Assembly (NCBI RefSeq): GCF_004359215.1
Contig: NC_090616.1
Location: 1,005,430-1,018,660, forward strand
DNA: 13,231 nt
Direction of reading: 5' to 3'
Source of the DNA: Bremia lactucae
Lineage: Eukaryota; Oomycota; Peronosporomycetes; Peronosporales; Peronosporaceae
Every line of letters begins with the position of its first letter. The first letter of the stretch is position 1. Position numbers and translations under genes: made by a program. Shown one piece after another: positions 1 through 8,416 of this stretch. The notes under the pieces were generated by a model, which worked only from the letters and a program-made list of their open reading frames with translations, searched no databases and was not told the DNA's origin.

Positions 1-435
1 TACTTGTTCACGAGGCAGTGGCCACTGCTTCATGACACAGTACTTCGAACCCGGTTTGAGCTCGATCTCATGTCGTGTGCCTTTATCCTTAGGCAACTCG
101 CATGGAACTGCTTCAGGATATACATCCCTGAATTCAACTAATTCTTTGTATGAAGGATTTGTTTTGAGTGACTCCCAGGATTGAGTAGTATATCTCTCAA
201 TCCGTGTCTTAACATCGAGGACACTTTCGTCCATCGATGAGCTACTAAGAACATGTTCGTACTCTGCAAAAGTTACCGCTGACCGAATGTCGGTTACGGA
301 ATTGTCCTCTGTGACGAGTACGCAGATCTGCTTGATTTTACCACCATGCAGATCTTTCAAGAACCGCTTAAGTTCCAGGGTTGGTATTTGAGTTATCTCC
401 GAAGTCAACTTCGGAGGCGCATACAGATGAAGAGT
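1..435 (-). CDS. partial gypsy Pol: C-terminal protease-RT linker leading into RT
   Basis: The minus strand is open for 145 codons from 435 to the window edge, just after an in-frame TAA at 436-438. It starts in a TLHLYAPPKLTSEI segment, passes a conserved KRFLKDLHGGKIKQICVL stretch and ends in KDKGTRHEIELKPG followed by KQWPLPREQV. That last box is the known run-in to the RT of oomycete gypsy elements, so the RT should start just outside the window. The homologous segment at 11961-12428 is riddled with stops, so this copy is younger or under less decay. The TAA at its start shows the parent polyprotein is nevertheless broken, unless it is an allelic or sequence error. No start codon is expected inside a polyprotein. 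Confidence 0.8.
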
Positions 436-749
436 TTAAGCGCCTACTCTTGAACTTTTATTAACCAAGACATTTAATGTCTTGCTCTGTTCCTGGGATT
501 TATCCACAGGCTGCCAAGGGATTAAAAAAATCCCTTGGGATCTTGAAGTCTAGTCATTCAGCATTAAATATTTGAGGGGATTTCCCTAACTACGTGTGGA
601 CTTTTTCCCTCAACGTCTTCCGAGTGTGATTGCGCTATTACAGTCGGGTCCTCTACACTTGACTCTCTACTCGACACAGGATCATCGTGGTGTCCCTTTT
701 GGGCAACCGATATACTCCTTAAATGTCGCACGCCTGTGGACGCTTCAAG
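1..749 (-). mobile_element. Ty3/gypsy retrotransposon fragment (protease-RT linker), truncated at the copia LTR
   Basis: Read on the minus strand, this stretch matches 11698-12428 of the plus strand almost end to end: base 1 pairs with about 12428 and base 747 with about 11698. Both copies lie between the protease and RT domains of the same Ty3/gypsy family. The homology reaches the first bases of the copia LTR at 750 and then stops, and the upstream gypsy part (protease, gag) is not found beyond the copia at 5576. The part from 439 to 749 is variable linker and carries stops and an A/T run near 525-533. The RT itself would lie beyond the left window edge. Family membership is clear; how the fragment was cut off is inference. 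Confidence 0.85.
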
Positions 750-1173
750 TGTTGAATTACGTTACGCTATGAGCTTGAAGATGGGCTTACGGTCGAGATT
801 GCAATCCGGAAAGTAAGTTATATTTTTGAGTTTATCTTAATCTTACCGTTAACTTTATCTTTCCGGTAATTCTTTCCTATCGTTCGCTGCGCCCTTTCCC
901 ACATATGTGGACTACCATAAAATGGGGGACGTCACTGTCTGGCGGTACAGTGCTGGTGAACCCCAAACACCAGTTCCCGAAGGTTTTACTTTTTGTCGAT
1001 GTCGGGTATCGAGCCGGTGACCTATGGGATGCACCGCCATGCCTGACCCGACTGAGCCACAACACACGATTTTTTCCACACTCAAATTCTCCGTATAATT
1101 CTTGCCATACGATTCCCTATACACGAATATGCATAAAGCGCAACACTTTCGATGAACACGTCAATCTTCAACA
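750..1173 (-). repeat. copia 3' LTR
   Basis: This 424-bp copy begins TGTTGAA and ends TTCAACA in plus-strand reading. By eye it differs from the other LTR at roughly 22 positions plus two 1-bp indels, about 5%. It contains open frames on both strands (for example 905-1231 plus) that are also partly open in the other LTR. They carry no recognisable domain and are treated as chance. Confidence 0.93.
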
Positions 1174-1179
1174 CTCTCC
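1174..1179 (-). promoter_or_regulatory. polypurine tract of the copia element (short)
   Basis: On the minus strand GGAGAG directly precedes the TGTTGAA start of the 3' LTR. This is where the plus-strand primer of reverse transcription is expected. It is short (six purines, preceded by AAT), so the call rests mostly on position. Confidence 0.55.
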
Positions 1180-1205
1180 ATTGACGTGCACTCAAGGTGA
1201 TGCCT

Positions 1206-2128
1206 TTATGCTGCCATGCCGAGTCCCATGATAAACGTGGTGTGCTTGCCTCTTAAAAGAGCCTTGGTTAACCCGTCCGCGATCATTTCTTCAGTTGGCC
1301 TAAACTCCACTGCAATTACCCCACTCACCACCTTCTCACGCAAGAAATGAAACTTGATGTCGATGTGCTTCGTGCGCGAATGGTAGACAGGATTCTTGGC
1401 AAGCGCAATACATCCTTGCTTGTCTTGAAAGATCGTGGTCGCCGTATCAGTCTTGTACTCCAAGTCCTTTATCAGATTTCGAAGCCAGACTGCCTCTTGA
1501 GTTGCGCTGTATAGACTCATGTACTCTGCTTCCGTGCTTGATGTCGCAACGGTTGGCTGTCGCTTGAATTTCCATGAGATCGTGCCACCGTTTAAAAAAA
1601 AACGTATCCTTTTGTTGAACGCCGCGTGTCTAAGTCGCTTGCCCAGTTTGCGTCTGCAAACCAATAATCTCTCCCTTGTTAACGCCACTAAATTCAATGC
1701 TGATATCTTCAGTTGTCTTCAAGTATTTGAGAATTCGCTTGGCCGCCACCCTGTGTGACTTCCCGTAGCGCTCGCAGAACTTGGCAACTTCGCCAACCGC
1801 ATGCGCGATGTCTGGTCGTGTACAAGTCGCTATGTACATTAATGCACCCACCAGTTCGCGATACGGAAATCTCGGTACAAACGCTTCCTCTTCAGGCATC
1901 TTCACCAGTTTCGAGTTGTTGTCCGCTGGTGTGTGCACGTCCTTGCAATTCTCAATTCCATACTTTTCCGAGAGTCGCCTGATGTATGCCTTCTGGTTCA
2001 TCTTGATCAAGTGTTCATCGCGCTTGCGGTGAATCTCGATTCCTAAGCAGTACTTGAGATCCCCAAGCTCCTTGATGCTGAACTCAGCTTAAGCGCACTC
2101 TTAATGTCCATAATGTTCTCCTTAGTCT
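1206..2128 (-). pseudogene. copia Pol C-terminus: RT thumb region and RNase H
   Basis: After the YVDD box the reading frame shifts near 2095-2090 and continues through LGDLKYCLGIEIHRKRDEH into the 2010-1640 frame. There the conserved LVGALMYIATCTRPDIAHAV and HRVAAKRILKYLKTT segments of copia RT are plain. A further frameshift near 1640-1600 leads to the RNase H frame. That frame carries FFLNGGTISWKFKRQPTVAT, then SSTEAEYMSLYSATQEAVWL with the catalytic-region glutamate, then KHIDIKFHFLREKV, and ends in a TAA at 1206-1208. The end lies 32 bases before the 3' LTR, as usual for copia. At least two frameshifts are needed to read the region, so it cannot make a working protein. Confidence 0.9.
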
Positions 2129-2765
2129 TGCCGAACAACATTAGGTCGTCCACGTAGATTAGAATGATGCTGTATTCGCCGCTTGACTATCGAATAAGCA
2201 CACAAGGATCTGCTGAAGTGCTTTGAATCCTTGGTTCTCCAAATGCTGATTCAGTTTGCTATTCCACTGCCGCGCCGCTTGCTTGGTTCCATACAGCGCT
2301 TTCTGCAGCAAGCACTTCTTCATCGAATCTTCAAAACCGTCGAATTAGTCCACGTAGATCTCCTCATCAACTTCTCTATACAAGAATGCGGTATCAACAT
2401 CGACGTTTTCTGCCTCCAAGTCTTCAACTGCTGCAATGCCAACACCGTATTGATTGACGCTTTGCGTGCCACTGGCGCAAAAGTCTCGACAAAATCGATC
2501 CAGGTCGTTGCGTGAATCCTTTCGCAACTAATCGTGCCTTAAACTTGACAATATTACCACTTGGATCGCGCTTGATCCGAAATACCCACTTACAGCCAAC
2601 AGCCTTCTTGTTCGGTGGCATATCCACTAACGGCCATGTGCTGTGTTCGTTTAGTGACTGCATCACACTCTTCATCGCTTCCAGCCACTGCTTCTTGTTC
2701 TTACTTTGTAATACTTCTTCGTAGCTTGAAGCTTGGTCTCCATCACAATCTGCAACAAAGCAATA
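2129..2765 (-). pseudogene. copia reverse transcriptase (RVT_2), broken by frameshifts and stops
   Basis: The N-terminal RT signature is seen from about 2760: a QWLEAMKSVMQSLNEHSTW block, then KAVGCKWVFRIKRDPSGN and KARLVAKGF. The frame then slips near 2525. The frame at 2527-2345 carries the first catalytic-Asp motif (VDVDTAFL) and DEEIYVD, then hits a TAA at 2345-2347. Past it, in the same frame, comes ALYGTKQAARQWNSKLNQHL. Another slip near 2230 is followed by an in-frame TAG, and then LIYVDDLMLFG. The catalytic YVDD at 2145-2156 is intact. RT copies element RNA into DNA in the cytoplasmic particle. Here at least two frameshifts and two stops abolish it. Confidence 0.9.
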
Positions 2766-3152
2766 AAACGAGTCTCTTCTTCAAAATCGTCCAAGTTAAG
2801 TGACCGCGACGTAAGTTGTAAAACTCTTGTTCGTAGTGCACCACACCGCGCTTCTTTCTAATTGGTCGCATCATCCACTCTTCTTCGCCGTCTCTTCCGG
2901 GCGTGCTTGATGCTCGAGTGAGAACCTGACCTTGAACACTGGACTCGTTTTGGCTACCACGAATCGGATCACGGCAAGCTCAAAGTGGCGGAGTCCAAAG
3001 CCTTTCATCATTTGCTGGAACTTCCAAACCATTGTCGTCAAGTGTCGGCGTCTCTAAGTTCTCTTCATCTTCAATGATGTCGATAATTCACTCGTCTTCC
3101 CTTTCCACTGTCTTCGAAATGGAATGATCAGCAAATGTCACGCTTCTTTAAA
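2766..3152 (-). pseudogene. copia Pol linker between integrase and RT, degenerate
   Basis: This is the normally variable, acidic and low-complexity stretch joining integrase to RT. On the minus strand an acidic DDFEEETRF segment near the RT end can be made out, with frame changes around it. Upstream are short acid-rich pieces around 3050-3090 and several stops. No domain is expected or recognised. The assignment rests on position between two clear Pol domains of one element. Confidence 0.7.
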
Positions 3153-4214
3153 TTATGATAGAGCCATCATCCGCGTCAAGAAATCGGTACGCCTTGTGAT
3201 CCTTTGCGTAACCAAGAAAATAAACTTCACGCCCGAATCGTCCAGCTTCTTTCGTTTCTCCTTTGTAACATGCGCGTAGCGTTGCGAACCAAACACGCGC
3301 ATATGATCGATGCGCGGCTTTCGCTTAAACAACATCTCGTACGGACTTGACTTCTTGTTCGACGAGTTTGGAACCACGTTCCGAACGTCTGCTGCTGTAA
3401 TTAAAGCTTCGCACCATTAAGACTTGTCGAGACCGCTGTCCTTAAGCATACAGCGCGTCATCTCTACCAGAGTTCGATTCATGCGCTCTGCCATGCCGTT
3501 CTGCTCAGGATTATATGGAACTGTGTTTTCTTGCTTGATGAACTTCTCTTTGCAGAAGCTGTCCATTGCCGCGTTTCGGTACTCGCCACCGTTGTCACTT
3601 CGAATGACCTTGATCTTAGTCTCAGTTGCTATCTTCATCTCCCGATAAAACCTTGCGAATGCGATCATGATTTCACTTTTCTTTCGCAACGGATAAACCG
3701 TCACGTACCGGCTCTCCATCATGATGAAACTCACAATGTACTTGAAGCCAGATCTTGAAGCTGGAGTGATTGGTCCAAGTACGTCGGAGCACACGATGTT
3801 GTCAAAACGCGCGCTCTCCCTGAGTCGCTTGTCTTCCTCGCTTGCCTTGAATGACTTGCGCACTTGCTTGGTCGTTGTGCATACGTCACACACGACGTCG
3901 GTCTTCATTTTCGCGCCTTTGATCCTTCCGTCCTTGATCATATCATTAATTGTCCCGTATGATGCGTGGTGCAGTCTTCTGTGCCATAGCTCGCTTTCGT
4001 AGGCGGCTACGTGACAGTCCGCACCAGCCTCGACGTTGAGGTACATCAGGAAGCCCTGTTTCCTTCCAGTGGCAACTGGTGTCCCGCCCCGCTTCACGAC
4101 GCACTCGTTGCGCGTGATCTCTACTGTCATTCCTCGCGCTGATGCAGCCGTAAGCGAGAATAAATTCTTTGACAGATCTTCGACATTGAGAGTGTTTTCG
4201 AGGCGAGCGTCGAT
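3153..4214 (-). pseudogene. copia integrase (zinc-binding and DDE core), with in-frame stop and frameshift
   Basis: The minus-strand frame runs from the stop at 4215 through an open segment beginning at 4130. Counting from the codon at 4130, the HHCC zinc site is H50, H54, C81 and C84 (LWHRRLHH ... CDVC). The catalytic triad is D116 (VCSDVLGP), D179 (RSDNGGEY) and E215 (NGMAERMNRT), with 35 residues between the last two, the canonical D,D(35)E spacing. A TAA at 3417-3419 interrupts the frame where the family has an aromatic residue before a W. The same frame then continues through SSPYEMLFKRKPRIDHMRVFG and KEKRKKLDD. Near 3215 one G is missing from a G run, which shifts the frame. Integrase joins element cDNA to host DNA; all catalytic residues persist although the gene is dead. 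Confidence 0.92.
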
Positions 4215-4763
4215 TCATGCATGTTCGGTCCAAACGCGCAGCTTCGCCGTTCCGTGACCGATGACCTTGAGCTTGACATTACTCTTCGCGCTTGATATAC
4301 TGCGCGCCTGGCACACTTCCTCATACTCCACAAAAGCTTTTCGGTCCTTGCACATGTGTGCAGATGCGCCACTGTCCATAACCCAGCAATCGCTGACAGA
4401 CCCTTCGCTAGCATTAAATGCGACGTTGGAGTGATCGTGTCCTCCTTCTCGTGTTTCTCTTGGTCCACGACTTGAACGGCAGTCCTTGGCATAGAAGCCG
4501 ACCTTGCCACACTTAGAACACGCTCCCGCAAGTTTCTTAGCACGCCGTTCTTGCTGCTTCTTCGGGTGCTGCTTGCCGTTTTTCTTGCTTGTGTAACGAG
4601 CCGTTGCTTCTTCTACACGTGCCGTGTCCTTGTGCCGCACTTCCTCAGCAATAGACTTGCTTACGAGGTCGCTGAAATTAAAACTTGACACCGACATGCG
4701 AAACGCCTGCACTAAGCTCTCGTCCTTAGCATCACCGCAAATACGTCTCTTCACTTGGCCCAC
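4215..4763 (-). pseudogene. copia gag C-terminus, zinc knuckle and aspartic protease
   Basis: This 182-codon open segment starts in the end of the gag domain (SFNFSDLVSKSIAEEVRHKD), passes a lysine-rich stretch (residues 59-79) and reaches a zinc knuckle at residues 82-95. The knuckle is CSKCGKVGFYAKDC, with Phe90 where the CCHC family has His. The protease active site WVMDSGASAHM follows at residues 127-137, with catalytic D130 at 4374-4376. An in-frame TGA at 4215-4217 ends it, but the same frame continues directly into the integrase at 4130, so gag-protease-integrase was one polyprotein. The N-terminal edge at 4763 is not a true start; the frame is shifted relative to the upstream gag piece. 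Confidence 0.9.
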
Positions 4764-4798
4764 AGTTACCTATTCATCTTCATCAATTGATCTTCAAG

Positions 4799-5149
4799 CT
4801 ATGTCACGTGACCACTGATGCTTGAAGCTGTATACTTAAACGACGTAAACTTCTTCTTAAGCCAAAGTCGATTCGCCATGTCTTGTGTGCGATGAAACTT
4901 CACCAGCCTTCCCCACGCCTCTCTCGTCGTCGTCGCGTCGATAATGTGCATCAACTGCGCGTCACTCAGATTCAGCACGATCGCGGCGTGCAATTGCTGC
5001 TCCTTTACTGCATTCGGAGCGTCTACACCGAAGACAGCTCCCCACAACCCCTTGGACATGAGGTACATCTTCATCTTGTAGCTCCATAGCACGTAGTTTA
5101 AGCCGTCAAAAGGCTAAATCTTGAAGCCGGAGCCGTTGCTTGGGCTCAT
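4799..5149 (-). pseudogene. copia gag N-terminus (UBN2-type), ATG within the primer-binding site
   Basis: The first in-frame ATG is at 5147-5149, four bases inside the 5' LTR and inside the primer-binding site. It gives MSPSNGSGFKI, then a TAG at 5114-5116, then continues in the same frame as PFDGLNYVLWSYKMKMYLMS and KGLWGAVFG. This is the usual N-terminus of a copia Gag (UBN2/retrotran_gag family). The segment HIIDATTTREAWGRLVKFH and RLWLKKKFTSFKY is the family core. A second stop, TAG at 4799-4801, ends the piece, and the frame slips before the next segment at 4763, where some of the usual gag length seems lost. Gag forms the cytoplasmic particle. The codon-12 TAG would be one change from a sense codon. 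The start assignment is inference; the frame relation is directly seen. Confidence 0.85.
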
Positions 5150-5153
5150 AACC
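5142..5153 (-). promoter_or_regulatory. primer-binding site: initiator tRNA-Met anticodon arm (half-tRNA type)
   Basis: Read on the plus strand, the 12 bases abutting the LTR are GGGCTCATAACC. This matches the anticodon stem-loop of eukaryotic initiator tRNA-Met (CAT is the anticodon), not the tRNA 3' end. The minus strand therefore carries its complement directly after the 5' LTR. Drosophila copia is known to prime from a cleaved 5' half of this tRNA, and the layout here fits that mechanism. The typical plant copia site (TGGTATCAGAGC) is absent. Confidence 0.75.
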
Positions 5154-5575
5154 TGTTGAATTACGCTACGCTATGAGCTTGAAGATGGGCTTACGGTCGA
5201 AATTGCAATCCGGAAAGTAAGTTATATTTTTGAGTTTATCTTAATCTTACCGTTAACTTTATCTTACCGTTAATTCTTTCCTATCGTTCGCTGCGCCCTT
5301 TCTTACATATGTGGACTACCATAAAATGGGGGACGTCACTGTCTGGCGGTACAGTGCTGGTGAACCCCAAACACCAGTTCCCGAAGGTTTTACTTTTTGT
5401 CGATGCCGGGTATCGAGCCGGTGACAAATGGAATGCACCGCCATGGCTTACCCGACTGAGCCACAACACACGATATTTCCACACTCAAATACTCCGTATA
5501 ATTCTTGTCATACGATCCTCTATACACGCATATGCATAAAGCGCAACGCTTCCATGAACACATTAATCTTCAACA
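5154..5575 (-). repeat. copia 5' LTR
   Basis: This 422-bp direct repeat of 750-1173 has the same TGTTGAA and TTCAACA ends. It lies upstream of gag on the coding (minus) strand and would hold the promoter. No convincing TATA or initiator element could be chosen by eye. Differences from the other LTR are often in adjacent pairs, for example 'cta' versus 'aaa' near the middle. Confidence 0.93.
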
Positions 5576-7012
5576 AGGTCAAGAGAAATGATCCGATATG
5601 TCAGAATGATGCGTACTAGGGAAGAGATTGCCATATTTCGCAGCAAGTGTTATGGAAAAGCCACCTATTTTGTGAACGGCTACATTTAATCTAAGCTAAG
5701 TGGCAGCTGTAGATTCACCCTTTTTACGTAGAAGTGGAATTTGCAGATATCTCGGGCCTTGATAAAATCATGTAAGCGCTACTTCCTCACGTGTGCTCCT
5801 CTAGTTCCTCAGGATCGGGTATTCTTACATGTCTCCGTGCGCGACATCAGCGAAATAGCAGCGCTTGTGTCCAGGTGCAAAATACTGTCTAGAAGTGCTA
5901 GCAAAATAGCAAATGACACTAGTCTAATTATAGCTTGACACATCTTCACTTTGACTTTATCGCTAATATTTCATATTTCCCAAGCTCTTGTTGTAGCCTT
6001 CGTAGTAAACAACCTGTACTAGGATACACTTCGTCTGGTTTTTTTATTGATGTGATACAATTCCCGTTATTCGTAAATTACCCTATTTTAGCTTTAAAAT
6101 GTTTTATCACAATAACACCATTTACTATGGATATATCGCATGGCAGTTAACCGATAGAGATCTGTGACCGAAATTTATCTTAAAGTAGTCAGGGTAAGAT
6201 ATGAAATTGTAAACATTACTGATGTTGTAGGAATTGTTGTTTTTAGTAATGAGGGAACAGGGAATAAAATTCAGTTTCCTTTTGGATTTAAGCAGCTTGA
6301 CGTGCCAATTAAGGCTTCCACTTTGATCTTTGAGAGTACTAAGCATTGCTAAGGTACACACACTCAGGCACTAGCTGCAGCTTGGCTCCACGACCTGAAT
6401 TCCTTGAACTAAAGATCATTTAGCTCTAAGAGTATGTAAAACTCGAGAAGTTGTTACCTTATTAGCTCTATAAAGACTAAGTGACTTTAATTCTAAAAGT
6501 CTTTCTATGAAAGCAGGAAAGAATCGGCTTCGCTGCACCTAGTTGCTCTCGTGATCTATCTGCGCCTGAGTCTTGATACAGCTTATTTCTTTGAGGAAAG
6601 TTTATTTTCCTCTCATTATTCATCTAGCCTTTCAGTCTTGTTGACGCAAGACTGAACGGCTATATGCCGACTCGGTACATCCCCGTGTCTGATCTGAAGC
6701 CTAAGTATTTCCGTCTTGTGGGAATATATAGACATATGAGGGCAAAAAGAGGAAACTCTTTTTTCATGGATCGAAAAGAACGGGATGGCCATGACTTCTG
6801 TCGTGCTCCAAACAGAGCAATAGCGAATTGTCCTAGCCATCTCCAAGCTCGATGTAGATATAGAAAGTAAGATCTTACATGTAACACGTCTATAGACGTC
6901 GCAATCTCCAGCTAGGACACGCTGAAACAGCAATTTATTTGCGCGTCTTTACCTCTAAGCCAGGCTTTGCTAATACGATCGCGAATCCTATTTGTCCGTC
7001 AGGATAAAGGAC
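5576..7012. other. AT-rich stretch without a supported gene
   Basis: No reading frame here resembles a known protein. The longest frames are 105 codons (6616-6933 minus), 78 codons (6125-6361 minus) and 62 to 71 codons on the plus strand. They overlap on opposite strands, lack domain signatures and are taken as chance. The only clear structure is the strong hairpin at 6625-6662 and a smaller one at 6593-6612 (GAGGAAA/TTTCCTC). The stretch does not continue the gypsy fragment seen on the other side of the copia. Confidence 0.6.
6625..6662. repeat. long inverted repeat (16-bp stem, 6-base loop)
   Basis: The arm 6625-6640 (TAGCC, one mismatched base, TTCAGTCTTG) pairs with 6647-6662 (CAAGACTGAA, one mismatched base, GGCTA) around the loop TTGACG. 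Fifteen of sixteen positions pair, ten of them next to the loop without a break. No gene lies beside it to suggest a terminator. It could be a fold-back in an RNA, a relic transposon end or chance; its role is unknown. Confidence 0.6.
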
Positions 7013-7581
7013 CTACCCTTTGCTACTACTGATAGCAGTACTAGTGAACCAACACTAATTACAGTGAAGGTAGGGTTGGCTCGATTTCCTTACGTACACG
7101 ACGTGCCGAGGAAGGTTCTAAGTAGCTAAGAGGTCTTAGCCACTAAAGGTAATTTTAAAAACTTAAAATTAGAGAAAATGAATACTGTATAAATATTTTA
7201 TGTTTATTTCATTACAATCTTCTGTCTACTGACTATGATATATTGGTACCTATCAATACAATGCACCTCCTTGCGCAACGCCTAATCGTGTCTTGTAACG
7301 ATTGACGGGGTTGATTATACTTTAATCGACCAATCAATAGAGCTAATGTCTTATTGCATCAATATGACTAAATTTGAAAATATTGGAATTATGAAGTAAA
7401 ATTAACAAAGATATTAATTTGTACTTCTTTATTTGATTCCTCTAATAGGAAAAATATGTATAATTATAATAATAGGTGAGAAATTATACTTTTGGAACGG
7501 TACAACCCATTACAGCTACAGTGGCGCGAAGTGAGGTTAGGAATGTCTCCCTACCAAATTCCTGATGTAGCACTTCCGACA
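7013..7581. repeat. structured non-coding repeat, copy 1 (ends at the assembly gap)
   Basis: This segment recurs at 7849-8416 with a constant offset of 836 bases over its first part and roughly 3% differences, including small indels. It begins CTACCCTTTGC and is cut off by the N run after CTTCCGACA. Near its start is a hairpin (TACTG, loop ATAG, CAGTA), and 7125-7140 is a second one (GCTAAGA, GG, TCTTAGC). It is AT-rich in the middle and has no convincing coding frame. It may be an LTR of an unrecognised element or a dispersed satellite-like unit. Its proper ends cannot be fixed because of the gap. Confidence 0.88.
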
Positions 7582-7591
7582 NNNNNNNNNN
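7582..7591. other. assembly gap (10 N)
   Basis: Ten undetermined bases directly follow copy 1 of the repeat. The join is therefore a scaffold or collapsed-repeat junction, and distances across it are not reliable. The 257 bases after it (7592-7848) show no gene, only an imperfect hairpin around 7766-7799 (TGCTGT...ACAGCA). Confidence 0.99.
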
Positions 7592-7848
7592 AGCCTCTTC
7601 TTGAGATGATTTGATTTTATATCACTGCTTTGGATCTAGGCCGTCAACATTAGCCATTGAAGGATTGCAGTAAGAGGTTTTCGTTGACATCTAAAGCGTT
7701 GTATATGGAATCTCACAATGTTTATTTCTAGATATCTCAACAGTCATTACTTTTAATTTTATACTTGCTGTTTATCTCTCTAAATTAAAGAGACAGCATT
7801 ATTTCTTAAGAAAACAAAAGCTTATGGGCTTTAGTGGTATAGTGCCTA

Positions 7849-8416
7849 CTACCCTTTGCTACTACTGATAGCAGTACTAGTGAACCAACAATAATTACAG
7901 TGAAGGTAGGGTTGGCTCGATTTCCTTACGTACACGACGTGCCGAGGAAGGTTCTAAGTAGCTAAGAGGTCTTAGCCACTCAAGGTAATTTTAAAAACTT
8001 AAAATTAGCGAAAATGAATACTGTATAAATATAAATGTTTATTTCATTACGATCTTCTGTCTACTGACTATGATATATTGGTAACTACTAATACAATGCA
8101 CCTCCTTGCGCAACGCCTAATCGTGTCTTGTAACGATTGACGGGGTTGATTTCTACTTTAATCGACCAATCAATAGAGCTAATGTCTTATTGCATCAATA
8201 TTACTAAATTTGAAAATATTGGAATTATGAAGTAAAATTAACAAAGATATTATTTTTACTTCTTTATTTGATTCCTCTTCTAGGAAAAATATGTACTATT
8301 ATATTAATAGGTGGGAAATTATACTTTTGGAACGGTACAACCCATTACAGCTACAGTGGCGCGAAGTGAGGTTAGGAATGTCTCCCTACCAAATTCCTGA
8401 TGTAGCACTTCCGACA
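7849..8416. repeat. structured non-coding repeat, copy 2
   Basis: Direct repeat of 7013-7581, same orientation, 568 bp. Both hairpins are kept; the second lies at 7961-7976. Similarity ends at CTTCCGACA (8416), exactly where copy 1 meets the N gap, so the true right boundary may lie further on. Differences from copy 1 are mainly scattered substitutions in the AT-rich middle (for example around 8035-8090 and 8255-8305). Confidence 0.88.

Larger units (their letters stand above)
750..5575 (-). mobile_element. Ty1/copia LTR retrotransposon, full length, inactive
   Basis: Two long direct repeats (750-1173 and 5154-5575) start TGTTGAA and end TTCAACA, forming the terminal inverted repeat of an LTR. 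Between them the minus strand encodes gag, zinc knuckle, protease, integrase, RT and RNase H. Integrase before RT is the order that defines copia (Pseudoviridae-type) elements. The 5' LTR is the right-hand one because the coding strand is minus. A primer-binding site lies directly inside the 5' LTR and a short purine tract directly inside the 3' LTR. The five bases flanking the element differ (TCAAG at 745-749, AGGTC at 5576-5580), so no clean target duplication is visible. Total length is 4826 bp, normal for the class. Multiple stops and frameshifts make it non-autonomous. Confidence 0.95.

Noticed and set aside
905..1231. Open frames in both copia LTRs on the plus strand (also 5309-5539) and on the minus strand
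   Set aside because: They occur twice only because the LTR is duplicated. They have no domain, and their ends differ between copies.
3424..4002. Plus-strand frames of 74-93 codons opposite the integrase
   Set aside because: Shadows of a strongly conserved minus-strand integrase.
6164..6352. 62-codon plus-strand frame with a hydrophobic stretch
   Set aside because: It starts with GTG, has no known family, and the opposite strand is open over the same bases. AT-rich chance frame.
6664..6870. 68-codon plus-strand frame considered as an oomycete effector
   Set aside because: No signal peptide and no RXLR or LFLAK motif. Overlapping antisense frames of equal length are open too.
7125..7150. Helitron-like 3' end: hairpin followed by CTAA
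   Set aside because: Homology between copies continues well past the CTAA, copy 2 has CTCA there, and no 5' TC end was found, so it is not a terminus.
7828..7925. tRNA-like A box (TTTAGTGGTATAGTG) and B box (GGCTCGATTTCC) that could suggest a tRNA or SINE
   Set aside because: The two boxes are about 80 bases apart, the B box has an extra base, no cloverleaf folds, and copy 1 of the repeat lacks the A-box part.
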